Shown: positions 21,381 to 33,589 of the stretch, in pieces | Numbering within the stretch: the stretch's first letter is position 1 | Layout: every line of letters starts with the position of its first letter | From: Adiantum capillus-veneris | Lineage: Eukaryota; Streptophyta; Polypodiopsida; Polypodiales; Pteridaceae | Direction: 5' to 3' | DNA: 60,000 nt | NCBI GenBank assembly: GCA_014529385.2 | Contig: CM043949.1 | Location: forward strand, 145,129,350-145,189,349 | Made by a program: the position numbers and the translations under genes | The notes under the pieces: generated by a model | Seen by the model: the letters and a program-made list of their open reading frames with translations, nothing else | Database searches by the model: none | Told to the model about the DNA's origin: nothing

Positions 21381-22875
21381 GATCTTGAGGTGCTTTTCCT
21401 GCTTTGCTGACTAGGGTGCTTGAGGTTCTTGTCGTGCTTTCTGACTAAGGTGCTTGAGGTGCTTGTCGTGCTTGCTGACTAAGGTGCTAAGGTGCTCCAT
21501 GACTAAGGTGCTTGAGGGGGTAAGGTACTCAAATTCAAAACATATCCCTACACAAGGGGGGGCGAGCCGTCATTGTAGGGGCTAGAGAGAGAGGAAGTAC
21601 ACCCTCACACAAAGCATCAATTGTACAAAGAAAGCAATAGGGACACTTGTCAACCTCCTCTTCACGTTGCCCTCATAGTGTGCCTAAAGCCTATTGGTTA
21701 GCCTCCCAAGCAGTACAATGGTAATTTAGTTGATTTAATTAACTGTTTGTTCATTTATCAAATCCTCTCTTTAGAAGGGGAAAGGGGGACACTTGTCCCA
21801 GGGATACCCTTGTTGCTTGATATGCACTAAGCCTACAATTTGCCAAAAGGTTGAGGAGGTCCAATCAAGTGCCAGAGAGTGCTACAAGAGGGGGTCAAAC
21901 AAACCAAGAAGGGGGACTAGTTTTGCGGGTATACTCTCGCACACGCGCGCACACACACACACACACTCTGATTGTGTGGAGTGCAAAGTGCAAGATCTCC
22001 ATCTCCTTCTCCAGGCTAGTAGAGAAGTTGAGTGCCTACATCAACGCTCTTGGCTATGGAATGAAAATCCAACCAAGAGCCATGCTTGAGGAGGTCCAAT
22101 CAAGTTCCATAGAGTTCTAGAAGAGGGGGTCGACCAAACCAAGAAGGGGGCTTGCTTGGCGGGGTATACTCTCGCACACACTCACACACACACTCTGATT
22201 GTGTGAAGTGTAAAGTGCAAGATATCCATGTCCTTATCCAAGCTAGTAGAGAATTTGATAGCCTACACCAACACTTGGCTATGGAATGCAAATCCAACTA
22301 AGAGCCATGCTTCAATGCTTTAGCTTGACCTCTTCTCCATATTCATTACTATGCTACTATGTATGCTAGCAATAAGAGTGATGATAAGTAAGGAAATATT
22401 TATTTCTCTTATGAATGTTTATTCTTCCTCCTCCTTACGCTCATTCCCCGCTAGCTCTCCACCTTTGAAGGTGCTTGAGTCCTTGGGACTGAGGTTAGGT
22501 ATAGTTAATGCTTTTTACAAAGTCTATGTTATGCTCGTGATGCATGAAGCTTTCCATCTTCATTGCATCACCTAGGTCACAAGGAACACAAGTATTGTAT
22601 TGTACCAAGTCTCTCTTAATGGGAGAACCTATAATACAAAAGCCTATGGAAAGGGGGACCAGCTCCACATAAATCCAGTCCTCATTTGTTGTCAAGTTCT
22701 CTAAACTCTCTCTCTTGCAAAAGTATTGTTCATGCCAAGTTAGTTAAGTACTATGGTTATGTTTCTACTATCAATTAATTTCACCCTCCATGTTCTCAAA
22801 GTAGTTTCACAAAAATGATTTTTCTAATTCTCCTAATTCTGTTGTTCTCAAAGTTTATAGGCCATTTCCATTATA
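21381..22875 (+). repeat. Truncated plus-strand LTR of family A, head-to-head with A
   Basis: Starts inside the LTR at a tandem GAGGTGCTTG array (21390-21520). It then follows the plus-strand LTR at 53157-54716 through the CACACA tract and the CCATTTCCATTATA end. A second, partly duplicated segment is present (about 21840-22090 repeated at 22090-22320). No PBS follows at 22876, so this is a 3' or solo LTR. Its missing 5' part should lie left of element A, outside the window, if A inserted into it. Confidence 0.8.
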
Positions 22876-24455
22876 GAGAGAGAAGATGACGAGCTTTGAG
22901 AATAGCATAGAGAGCTTATTTTTGGCTGAGGATTGCATGGAGCTTCATGAGACATGAAAACTAAAGTTTCTGTACTCTCTCCAATGCTTGGGGAGTCCAC
23001 TATGCAAAAGTTGCATAGAACACATGCGAACAAGAAGTACTTAAATAATCCCTTACATGTATATTTTCAAGTATTATATATACCCTTTATGTATGTATTT
23101 TTGTTAAAAAACTAACCCTTATGTATGACAATTTTGACTTTCTCATTAAAAAACCCTTTATGTAAGTACATTTTTTTATAAATCTCTTATTTTGTTTGCA
23201 CGTGCTATCTTACACATTTCTTATTGAACGTCCTAGGCTCCAACGTAGCTCTGCAAAAAACAAATAAAAACTTTCTCTTGCGGTCCTCAAATGAAAAAAC
23301 TTAAACTACAAAAGTGTTTGTCACACCATTTTTTATAAGCTTCTTGGACCCTTTTAACAAAAATGCCTTCTTTTTTGAGTTATTCCTAAAAAAGTAGTTT
23401 TCTATTTTTATCGCTACTCCTCTCACATTCTTTTTTGCATAGGAGTCTTGTGGACCAAACCCCTTATCTCCACATAGCTTTAGGTTGGCAAGCGTGGATA
23501 ATAACACCTTGGCTCCCATTCCCACCTTTTGGTTATCCTTCTCACTTTGGGAGGCTTTTGGGATCCATTTTGGACTCTTTTGGACTCGCTAATATCACGT
23601 CTTTTCCCTAGAAGATCCCGATTGTATCCTTATCAAATTACGTTAGAAATTGTGATAAATGAATTCAAATTTTGGAACTCTCTAGCTCACAAACACATTC
23701 CTTTGTCCATTGTACATAATTGAGCCTTTTTACTATTTTTAATTTCTCTCGCTAGAATGATCGATTCTAGCAAGATAAAGTTCATTTAAGTAGACCAAAA
23801 AAGAAATTTGATGACAAACAAACATTGTTAGACTCAAGACAAAGTACTCTCAGCAAAAAAACGATCATAGCAACCATGATCAATACTCCTTTTGTTTTTA
23901 GATCATGTATACAGGGGTTCAAAACAGTTCCATTCCTTTATTCCAAAAAGCAGGGTGAAAGAAAACATCACCCAAAAGTCCTAGCGTCTATACACCCTGA
24001 CCAATTGCCCATACAACCAAGTGGATCCCCTAGGATAATAAAAAATTTATCCTACCTTATGTAGAAATATCAAGATATGAACAAGATAGAAATTCATCAT
24101 CCATAGGGATGACCAACTTAAAAGTGTCCTTATAGCCATCATTATTCATCACCTAACATGAAAATATATCAAAGAATCAGAGGTGGTCTTGACACAATCT
24201 CTCTTAAAGACGATGAACCAATTTTTTCATAGTTCATTCAAATTGACCAAAGCATTTCTTCCCTACCCTATAAAATTTTCAAAATGTTTACCACGGTCCT
24301 TTACCATGTTTCATAGAGAGAGAGTTTGAAATTGCGTGGCCAAAGGGAAGAGAGGATGGTAGGAAGCATTTCTTTTGCAAGCTAAATATTATTGTAGATA
24401 TTTCCACGTTTTGTATCTCTTTAATTACCACTAAAATTAGCGCCATATTATCGCT
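22876..24455. other. AT-rich stretch without recognisable genes
   Basis: Short ORFs only (for example minus 23301-23525). Some of it is probably the distal part of the CACTA remnant, since it lies immediately downstream of that transposase on the same strand, but I cannot match specific motifs. No repeats of note. Confidence 0.4.
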
Positions 24456-25690
24456 TCACGCTTTGGCGCTAAAATATTTAAACTTGGGTTCTTCTTTCCA
24501 TTTTGCTTTTAAAAAGATGAAGATATCATTTTTTTCCAAAAAATGGACAAAAAAATGGTATTGAGATATGAAATGATGGTTACTTGGATAGATTAGCTTG
24601 TGTAAAGCCTTAAACCGCTTTGTCACTAATGTTGGACCACAAGTAAGACACGCATTGTTGTAAGATTTAGACAACTCTACACAAAACAGAAGAGACTCGT
24701 ACTCTTCCCGTAAACACCACACACATTTCACTCGAGCGACTACATTCTTGCATTTTTGTATGTGCATGGGATCCAAGAGGTGTTGTATTTTTAACTCCTT
24801 CCAAAAATGGAAACCTTAAATATATGGAGTACCTTGACATTTGTTTTGGTGGAGTACACAGGGGTGGATCATCGCAGTAGTGCTCTTTCCTAGATGCTTG
24901 CCCAATCTACCCTTGTGCACTTTAGAGGTGTCTTCCCATTTGTTGGAGCCTTCTATTTGCTATGACTTTGGGGTAAGAAATGGTGGTTGTTTGGATAGAT
25001 TAACTTGTGCAAGGTATCTAGCCACTTAGTCACCAATGATGGCCCACAAGTAAGACAATCATTATGGCCCAATGTGGAAGACAATGCCAGTTCATATCAT
25101 TAGAGAAACTCTTGAAACTTAAATGGTAAAGAGTAAGAATAATGGACATAACATACAAGAATTTTGTCCAAGGCCAGGATAGTCGTGCTTTGTCCACATA
25201 AGGATATCCCTCACAATGGTCTATCCTCTCTCCTTTGGAAGTGGAACTCTTTCAAGTCCTTGATGAAGGGCCTAAGGTAGAAATCAATATTTTCAACTTT
25301 GTACTTCCTTGGCACAAGAAAACAAAGAAATATATTTTCCTTCTTGGTTGTCTCCCATGGTGGAATATTGTAGCTGATGATCACCATAGGCTAAGTGCAC
25401 CATGATCTAGAAATGGTGCCAAAGGAATTGACATCGTCACTTACCAACCCAATCGTCAAGTATTGAGGCTCTAGTCAAAACTCTAGCCAATGAGTCTCAA
25501 TATGTCTCCATGAAGGTGAATCGTTATAGGGATACACATCTTTCCATTATTTGAGCCGTGGTTGGGGTGCCATGTGAGAAGCTCCAATGCAGACATGCGT
25601 TTAAGTATGTGCTAAATCCGAGGGATAAGTGAAAAAAGCCTCAATACCTTACGTGCTAGGTGAGCCCCGATCATACCTATCTTGTAGTGC
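24456..25690 (-). pseudogene. CACTA (En/Spm) TNP2-like transposase remnant, central part
   Basis: Minus-strand conceptual reading, across stops and frame changes, gives the TNP2 order. First comes ARKVLRLFSLIPRI (family: RKVLRYFPLIPRL), then NNGKMCIP (NDGKMRHP) and RLGLVSDDVNSFGTIS (RLGLVSDGFNPFGTMS). Next are ISYNIPPWETTKKENIFL (YNLPPWKCMK) and ENIDFYLRPFIKDLKEF (DIDVYLRPLVDELKEL). Toward 24600 ACLTCGPTLVTK and DPMHIQKCKNV resemble later TNP2 segments, and a similar CLTCGP block recurs near 25050. The N-terminal part is found at 49197-49345, separated by element D. Transposase would cut and paste a CACTA DNA transposon. It is long dead. Confidence 0.72.
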
Positions 25691-25698
25691 ACTTTTTC

Positions 25699-25942
25699 CT
25701 CGGGGGGTTCACTATTCATACCCCCCTATATAACGTGCATTCATAGGGTATTAAAAAAAACCCTCTTTTAACATGTCTAAATGAATAAAATGATCCCTTA
25801 TTTTATGATTTTCCAAAATTGAATAAATAAACCCCTTATTTTAATGTATCTCTGTTAAATTACCTTGTCTTTTTGTATTTTGAAACTCCTCCTTTCGAAC
25901 TCAGGTTATGCATTAAATGATTACGTAGTGCACCCCCCTGAG
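25699..25942. mobile_element. MITE copy 1 (~244 bp)
   Basis: Inverted ends CTCGGGGGGTTCACTA and CTCAGGGGGGTGCACTA. Flanking octamers ACTTTTTC and GCCTTTTC (6 of 8) suggest an 8-bp target duplication. The interior shares ATATAACGTGCATTCA and the AT-rich core with 43141-43386. No coding capacity. It sits in the CACTA remnant just left of element D. Confidence 0.82.
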
Positions 25943-25971
25943 GCCTTTTCGTACATAGGATAGGAGGTGGG

Positions 25972-26912
25972 TGTTGACCTGTGAGTCAACAACACGACAT
26001 AACTCAACAAAGACTTATTTTTTGAGAGTTATGAAATGCTGTGGATTATGGTTAAAAAAATAATTTGTAATGATTAGCTAGTCTAGCTGTAAAATTTGGG
26101 GTGCAATGGCATTTCCAGATTGTACATACAAAGCCATTTTGCCCTTGGAACTCTATTCTAGGTTCAACCTATGGTAGCCTTAGTATATAAGGTCATTTTT
26201 GTAAGGATAACGTTATCATAAGCTAAGTTTTAAGCTATCCTGGGCTGTGTGTGAGAGAGGAAGAGAGAGAGCATCAACTTATTCGTGGCACTAATCCCCC
26301 CTCGTTCATCACATTGAAGATTCGACTGTACAATTGTGCGAGGCTTAGTGAGAGGTATGTGACAATGCCAATCATTCCATGGGAGATGGAGCACGCATGC
26401 TGACATATCTATGAGCCATTTGTGGTCATACATGTATCAAACAATGTTGGTTCTCTGCTTGCAAGTAGTCACTATAATCGTCGGGCCAAAAGCTAGGCAT
26501 AGGTACTCATAGATTTCAATTTTGGGCACTTCCAAAATATTACTCTATCTTCATACATGCATTTTTCATAGATGAGTCTAGAGTGAGGATTGTGAGTGTA
26601 GAGGCTTTGGGACAGGTGTATCCTAGTGAGGGGATGGTGCACCTTAAGTCTCGTACAATTTTGGTATGATTTAGTGAGTTTCCTTCCGTTTGTGTGTATA
26701 TGGGCTAGATGTTGTAGTTGAGAGTAGTGAGATTCTAGATTGTGGTATAGTTACCTTTCCAGAGTGTTGTATGTGTGGGATGGTCTTAGCCTGACAAGCT
26801 AAAGATACTGCCTCCGTGCGCCTATCGTGTCATCTGTGTCCTCAATTGACATTATGTTAATCTAGGTTGTGCTGCATGCACTTTATAGGTGTTGTGATTC
26901 GCTCCCTCAACA
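25972..26912 (+). repeat. 5' LTR of element D (941 bp)
   Basis: Begins TGTTGACCTGTGAGTC and ends CCCTCAACA. It contains a candidate TATA box (TATATAAGG near 26194) in a ~95-bp segment missing from the 3' LTR. Confidence 0.85.
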
Positions 26913-26933
26913 TTGACACTATTACCGGGGATA
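26913..26933 (+). other. Primer binding site of element D (degenerate tRNA-Asp type)
   Basis: TTGACACTATTACCGGGGAT directly after the LTR. It resembles TTGGCGCCGTTGCCGGGGA with transition-type changes. Confidence 0.7.
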
Positions 26934-29054
26934 CAAGGATTTGAGTAGGAGATCCTACTAACACTCATGTGATGGTTTCTTGATTTAATTTCGGCTAACG
27001 AAAGCATTTTTCTCAAGTGGATCCAGAAGAGGTTATTCGGAGATCAAGTGGATAGCCAGGAAGTGTGTGTCTTGTCAAGGGTCTACGACTACATACATTT
27101 AGTTAGATTTTGTAGTATTATATGTAGATTAGAGTATTTGTTGGTGGTTGAGTGATTTGTGAGGTGATAAAAGCATTTGCTAGTCCATGTGTGGTATTGA
27201 AGCATTTTTATACTCATAGATGCAAAACCCCATATGATGTGTAAGAGTAGCTTTACGTAAGTGATTTGATTTTGATCTAGAGCTATTCATCATTGATTTA
27301 TTTGTTGAAGTGCTTATTTGCATTTACAATCTTTAAAAATTCTTCTTTTGAGGAAAAAAAGCAATAAACAGCTCTTGTTGGACATTTTTGCATGACTAGT
27401 TGGTGATGTGCATATAAGAGAGCATGTGCGAGGGTTTTGTGAAGAAAAAATAAAATTTTGTAAACTTGGACATCATACGCGTATGATGTCTCAAGGGGCA
27501 TCTGGAGACCAACTCTTGACATCCAAAAGGCAAAAGACGGAGTGTCTAAAATGAAAAATAGAAAAACTTGTGATTTTGAGCACATTTTTGCATGAAATTT
27601 GATAGAAGTTCTTGAAAACTAGTGCTAGAGACTTGGGAATGCTTGTGAATGAGTTTTGTCCAAAAATTCATCAGCAGAGCATGATGTCTAAAGGGTGATT
27701 CTGACAGCAAATTGAACGTTTGACATTATACCCAGTTTTTGCATGTTGTGTTGAGCACATACACCAAATTTCATATCATTTGGGCTTATAGATTGAAAAC
27801 TGGGGGAATTTTACTCTTTCAGGGGATTTTGTCAAAAGTGATGATTTTGTGCTTTTTGAGTTCCAAATTTTATTTTGAGCTTATATTCTTGTTCTACACT
27901 TTCGACCACACAGGGGGTTTGAAAATGAATTGTTACGCTTCCTTGCAAAATGTTAACTCATTTGGACACATACTTTTGCATTTAAAGAAATTTTTGTAGA
28001 TACAAGAAGGCAAAGGTGAAAAAGTAATGATTTTGAGCAATTTTGGCATCCAAAATTTGTTGTGATCACATACACTTGTTGTATGCATCAAGGAGTACCT
28101 TGGGTAGAAATACAAGTGAGATCTGATAAAAAGACATGATATGAGTATGATGTTTTAGAGGCCAGATCTTGGTCAAATCAGACATTTGAGTATGCCCTAG
28201 TCACTAGTGTCCTACACCATAAAAGAAGTCCCTATCCAAAATTTCATTGAATTTGGAGCACATTTGAGCTTGCAAAGGCCAAAAGACAGAAATTGGACAG
28301 GGTTCTGCTTGTACTGACCATAAATTGCATAGAAAGTGTTCAAATTGAATTTTGAAAGTTGCTGAGAGTTGCTTGAGTGATAAGGAATCCGTGGGACAAA
28401 ACTCACTTCCTTTTTCCACAAAAGACATCATATGCATATGATGTCTCAAGTGCCAAATTTGAAGTCAAAACTTGCATATGAGCTCACAGAAGTGTTTTTC
28501 ATCACAAAATAAGCCTAGAGACCAAGTTTCATTCAATTTGGATCACTTTTGGCTTAGTAAACCTTCTTGGGAAGCTACAGACAACCAAATAGAAAAAGGA
28601 CTCATAGACCTTACTAAAAGTTTCAAAACTGCAAATTGAGACTTGGAATGATTATAGTAAATCAAGAAGAGTCTATAGTTGAAGTTTGAAGCAATTCTGA
28701 GTGAAGAGACATCATACATGTATGAAGTCTCCCCGCATAGAGATTGACTGTTTTGGCCATAACTTGAGCTACAGCTATCGGATTTAGAAACTTTATTTAT
28801 CAAAATGAGTCTCTAAGATTCAATGAAAACCCCTTGAACAACACTCAAATACCCTTCGGGTCAATCACTGTTGGTCACTGTGTTTGAAAAAATGTCGTTC
28901 AAGGCCTCAAAATTCATCGAGAAGTTAGGGTGTCTAAAATTGACAATTTGAGAGAATTGTGAGAAAAGGATCACGATTTTGGACATAATTTTGACTTTTT
29001 ACTAAACAAAGCACTTGAACATGGTGGTATAATCCTTCTTGCATCAAGCTAGAG
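26934..29054 (+). other. Leader of element D with recurring palindromes
   Basis: Non-coding. Degenerate units recur, each with phrases such as CCAAATTTCAT...TTTGG and a palindrome based on half-site GACATCATA. Palindromes are at 27469-27490 (perfect), 28132-28155 (degenerate), 28423-28446 (perfect) and 28707-28730 (one mismatched pair). The last three are 284-291 bp apart. ORFs here are short and unconvincing. Confidence 0.75.
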
Positions 29055-29990
29055 TTGTTCAGCCCAGAGATTATGTTCTCTTTACAGTCAAACTCAGCTT
29101 ATACAAGCTTCAAAATCCCAGCGATAGAGGAGTATCCGCCCATAATGGATCTTCCAAACTTGCAGTTGATAAAGACCAATCGTGTTGAGAGAGTTTGTAT
29201 CACAGATCACGAGAGTGAAGGACTATATATATACATTGACGACTGTGAGGTCAACCTATATAGGTGCTTAGCACCATACCTAGAAGAGATGACGGACTAC
29301 AAGCTCTTATATGTCTATACATACGGAGTCGACTATCAATGGAAATATATAGTTGTTGACAAGTATGGACGAGAATACACATCTATAGAAAGCACAAACC
29401 CACACACTACATTTGAAATAGGTGGATATTTGGTCAATGAAGGACCACATATACATCCACCAAACATGATAATTCCTACAAGAATTCCAAAAAGGGAGCC
29501 ACTTGGATTCCCTTCTAGAGCGATAACAAGAGATGAAGTGATCATGGAGACGGCAGGCATGCCTTCTCAAGGACCAATATGCAACAGAATGACTAATCCC
29601 TTCAAAGAAGAACCTAGGCATAGTAGAAGGCCTGAAGCGATAGAAGGATTGGGAGAGTCTATGGTTAGACTTGTAGAAAATCAGTGAGTTAGACCACCCC
29701 AGATCCAAAAATGGGTAAACAAAAAATACGTTGGAGTAAAGATCCAGATCCAAGAGATCACATAGTGGATTTCAAAAGGGTAATTAAGACAAAGGAAGTT
29801 TTGGATTTTGCAACACAATTTGCTGGATTCGGATTGACTCTTGAAGATGACGTGGCTACATGGTTCGACTCACTGGAAAGATGTGATTTTGAGACTCTAG
29901 GCGAGTTGTTTGAGGAATTCATCAAAGAATTCTTGTAGAAATAAATAGCTCACAATACGCTGTCACAAATTCATAGATTCAAACAAAAAG
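29055..29990 (+). pseudogene. gag: Gag of element D
   Basis: A 210-residue frame (29055-29687) has motifs of the form Y-[IV]-D-x2-[CG]-x2-x-Y (YIYIDDCEVNLY, YIVVDKYGREY). A shift leads to the frame beginning at 29711, where a Retrotrans_gag-like core is clear: DPRDHIVDFKRVIKTKEV, FGLTLEDDVATWFDSL, LGELFEEFIKEFL. It ends with FKQKEGE across a stop. Gag would build the particle. The N-terminal part with YxD..G..Y hairpin-like motifs is not one I recognise, and it recurs in element E (37020-38460). Stops at 29688 and 29936 break it. Confidence 0.65.
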
Positions 29991-32646
29991 AGGGTGAATG
30001 AGTACGCAAAGCGGCATACAGCTCAATAGATATGTCAAGTTTTATCTAGGAGCTGAACTACCTTCATAGACACGATTGATGTTGATCTTAATCCATCGAA
30101 TGATGCATGCGGGTATTCAAAAGGATCTGTATATGATAAGGGGAATGACACTAAATGAATTGATCAAAGAAGATCTTTCTCTGGTGGATAATTGTGTACA
30201 ATATAAAGAAAAGGATTGTAAGAGTCAAGAGGAGGACACATCCTCTCAGCAGAGTGACTCACAAACGAGTGAGTCCATTGCGAAACCAATAGCACCTATT
30301 GATCAAAAAAGGTTTATCATGAAATGGTCAAGCGGTTAACTGTTGTGAATTTCGATCCGAGGAAGCCTAAGTGGTGAAACATTGAGAGAAAACGGAAAAA
30401 CCATACGAGGGAAGAGTGCTACTATAGCATGGAATATGCAAGGGAGAGGTACGTACAACCTAATCCAGTAGCACCTACTCCACCTAAATATGCTATGGAG
30501 AAGCCAGGACAAGTTGGAGTTTCAAGGCCACAAATTGTCTAAGGATAACACCCTTTTCTCTTAGGTGCTAGATTTCCTATAGACATGAGATATACGCAGA
30601 TGATCGGACCAGCCAATAAACAATTGCTAATACCAACTATTATAACAACCATAGTAGGTACTGGCCTTTGAAGAGACAAAAGATGAAAGAAACACATGGA
30701 GTGGTGAGGCATGTACAACCTCCACCTCCTTCATTTTGACCTGAAGAAAGAAGGTACAATATGGTTGAAAGGACATTGCAGTTCATTGCAAATAGAGGCT
30801 TAGCAAGGTCGACTTCTATTAGAGCCAAGAGGAATTGCAAGAAGAATCTCCTCAACCAAAGATAGATTGTCACAAAATCCATGACAACCACTTGGTCAAA
30901 CAATGTCCTCAAACAGAGATCACACAAGTAAATTCCTATTGTCTTGACTGTGGTGTCATTCACTTGATCCCCAACTATCCAAAAAACCCAAACCGAGTCA
31001 GAAAGATCACAACAAATGTTTCAAGAATCGTTCAGCTATCCAGTAGCTCAAAAAATAAAAATGTTGTACCAATTCAAGTAGTAATGAGAGTGCAAGCTCA
31101 AAAGGAAGTTGGGAATCTAGAGACAAAGAAAACAAAAACTGATGCAAGTCTAGAGATGGGTGAACCAAAGACTGATGCACCTAGTCAGAAACCCAAGAGC
31201 AAAATGAATAGCTGGAAAGCTAGAAAGGCTAGGATGAAAGCATGTAGGAAACAAGAGCAGAAATGTCTATAGCTGAGGAGCTTACCCAAGCTAAATAGAA
31301 GATAAGAAAACATGAGGAAAGGGTTGCACCTTCTCTTACGCAGATGTCTCAACCTCCAAAAGAACCATCCACATATGAGAAATCAAGAAGTGCTAGTTTA
31401 GGAGGACCAGTATTGGTTGAGAAGGCTAATGAGCCATTAGACACCCTCCTAAAATCCTATGAAACACGGCTAAAAAACAACCAAACCCAAGAATAGATAT
31501 GGATGACATATCCATACGTGGAACTAGAAAAGGATAGACTTGAAATTTTTCATAAAATGATTCAAGCAACCCAAGCTTTACTAAAACCACCAGTTGGAAA
31601 ACCTGAGGGTATGATCCTTGTCCCACCTACACTAGTAATTCCACCAAACCAAGAACAAAAAGAGCCAGATTCCAATGGCAGTTGCAACACGGACCAAAGC
31701 TCAAGGACCCCAACATTATAACTAAAAATAGTGTTGAATAGCACAGCCACATCTTCCAAGGTATTTCACATAGCTATACCTGACACCTGTAAAGAAATAG
31801 ATGATCTTGGAGAATTGTGGAAACAAGTCAAAGTGGACAATGAAGTAATGAGATAAGCAAAAAAGTAAACCAAACGGGATGGTTGGGTGAGACTAAAGAG
31901 ATGTGGATGTGTAGAGCTTCGCAATGCGGAAGCTTAAAGTGAGAGGAATGCATCCTAGAAAGGAAAATTCAAGATAAGGACTATATCCCTTTCTTGAGGA
32001 AGGATTAGAGCCACTTGAATGAGAACACTTCTTGGCTAATCTGGATGTGTGTGCTATTCAAGAAGATCCAACGACAAAGTTTTGTGATGAGATGGCTATG
32101 ATTTTTTTCCTTACTTTGCAGTGAGTGTGAAAATCTGGACGACCTAGTAGGTGACAAGAAAAAACTTTATGTAATGCACGGTTTTATGATTGTCCAGATC
32201 AAAGACCCAAGAAACAATGCCATCGCTACAAGAATAAAGTGCATCAGAAGTGGAATCAAAAATCTCTAATGGTGGAAACACAACTGGAACAAGCATCCTC
32301 ATACATGGCTCCTATACATGAAGAACAAATTCAACCAAGAAGAACACAACCATGTCAAAGAGCTAATAACTATCTAATCAAGTGGATAGAAAAGCCCTCC
32401 CAAAAACAGCAATTCAAGAGAAAACAAATAGCAAATTTCATAACTAGCCAAACCACAAAGGGAAAGTGCTAGAATGAAAAATTACTAAGGATAGTAGAGA
32501 CAGTGATGATTCATTTGACATCCCCTACCAGGTACTCAAATAATCTCCATCAATAGCAACTTCCGTGACAACCATGGAAGGCCAAAAGAAAAGAACAAGT
32601 CAGAACCAAAAATTTTGAAAGATCTAGATACCAAAGCGCCAACTTG
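29991..32646 (+). pseudogene. Degenerate Gag C-terminal region of element D
   Basis: Scattered plus-strand frames (30076-30339, 30835-31272, 31503-31721, 32239-32472) separated by stops. Near 30860-30990 are zinc-knuckle-like remnants (CHKIHDNHLVKQC and YCLDCGVIHLIPN) with altered spacing. The rest is Lys/Gln/Ser-rich and low in complexity. No protease D-[ST]-G or RT motif was seen. It is interrupted by E at 32652. The target duplication is 32647-32651. Confidence 0.5.
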
Positions 32647-32651
32647 GCCAA

Positions 32652-33572
32652 TGTTAACTGACTCAACGTCAGTTAATAGAAGCTGCTAAAGACCGAAGAT
32701 GTACGAATGCACATCGGGGATGAATGCAAAGAATCAATAAAGATTGGAGCTACATATTTTTCACATTTTCCGAAAATGGTCACGTATTGTAAATTCCTTA
32801 TCTATATCAAGACATTGTAATATTTTAACGTGTTACGGGCTCAATGGGAGTTCCAAGATGTAAAGAATAGGTCAGTTATTGTGCCTAAGTAGCACATTGA
32901 ATAAGTGGTGGAGCCTAAAGGCTTTGGGCGCCCAGGCATTGCATATTTTTAACCTAGGTATATAAGGCAGTGTGTAAAAGAAAGTAGGGTTCTCAAGTCA
33001 TATGTTGAGAGCACTCTTTGGTGAGAGCTCTTGAGGTGTGTGGCTATGGAGTCATTGAGCTTCTCCTTTCTCATGAGGCTTGATTAACACTTATCAATGA
33101 TTCATTCTCTCTCACTATGCATCTTTCTTACTTCTTATGATTGCCCATGATGCTTAGATTAACTAGATCTTAACTAATTAGTGGTTAATCCCTCTCTATT
33201 CTTGTGTGATTTCCCTCTTTTGCTTGTGTGTGCATGTAGGTTAGATTGGAGTGTGGTGATCGATAGATCTATGTGTGTGTGCTCGCGATTAGTGTGTTGC
33301 ATGATAGGATTAGTGTTGTGTGCGTCTTGCAATCGTAGTGTGTGTGATTGGGTTGATTGAAGGTTAAGAGAAGTGGATATGGAGATTGCCCTTCATTGTG
33401 GCTTAGCTCCTCCATAGGCCAAGAAGCTCACCTCTTAGAGTTAACCATTTGTGTTGCAACGATTAGCTCACTAACCGTGTGAGTGTTTTCATGCCCTAGC
33501 TGGGTAGCTCATCCCTCCGGAACGAAAATTTTGTTGGTCATTGGAGCTATTGCAATGATGGGACCCCCAACA
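32652..33572 (+). repeat. 5' LTR of element E
   Basis: Very similar to 42040-42961. A TATA-like TATATAAGGC (near 32960) precedes the leader start. Confidence 0.93.
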
Positions 33573-33574
33573 TT

Positions 33575-33589
33575 TGGCGCCGTTGCCGG
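33575..33589 (+). other. Primer binding site of element E (tRNA-Asp)
   Basis: TGGCGCCGTTGCCGG, complementary to the 3' end of plant tRNA-Asp, the primer used by many Tat/Athila-lineage elements. Two bases follow the LTR end. Confidence 0.88.

Noticed and set aside
21390-21520. Satellite or centromere-type array
   Set aside because: Short (about 130 bp) and contained in an LTR; no extended monomer array in the window.
27469-28730. CRISPR-like array of spaced palindromes
   Set aside because: Spacing is ~285 bp or more, units are degenerate, there are no cas genes, and the context is a plant retroelement leader.
29307-29753. 148-codon minus-strand ORF
   Set aside because: Antisense of element D gag, which has recognisable gag motifs on the plus strand.
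30640-30963. Minus-strand hydrophobic ORF
   Set aside because: Antisense to the knuckle-containing gag region of D; composition alone does not support a gene.
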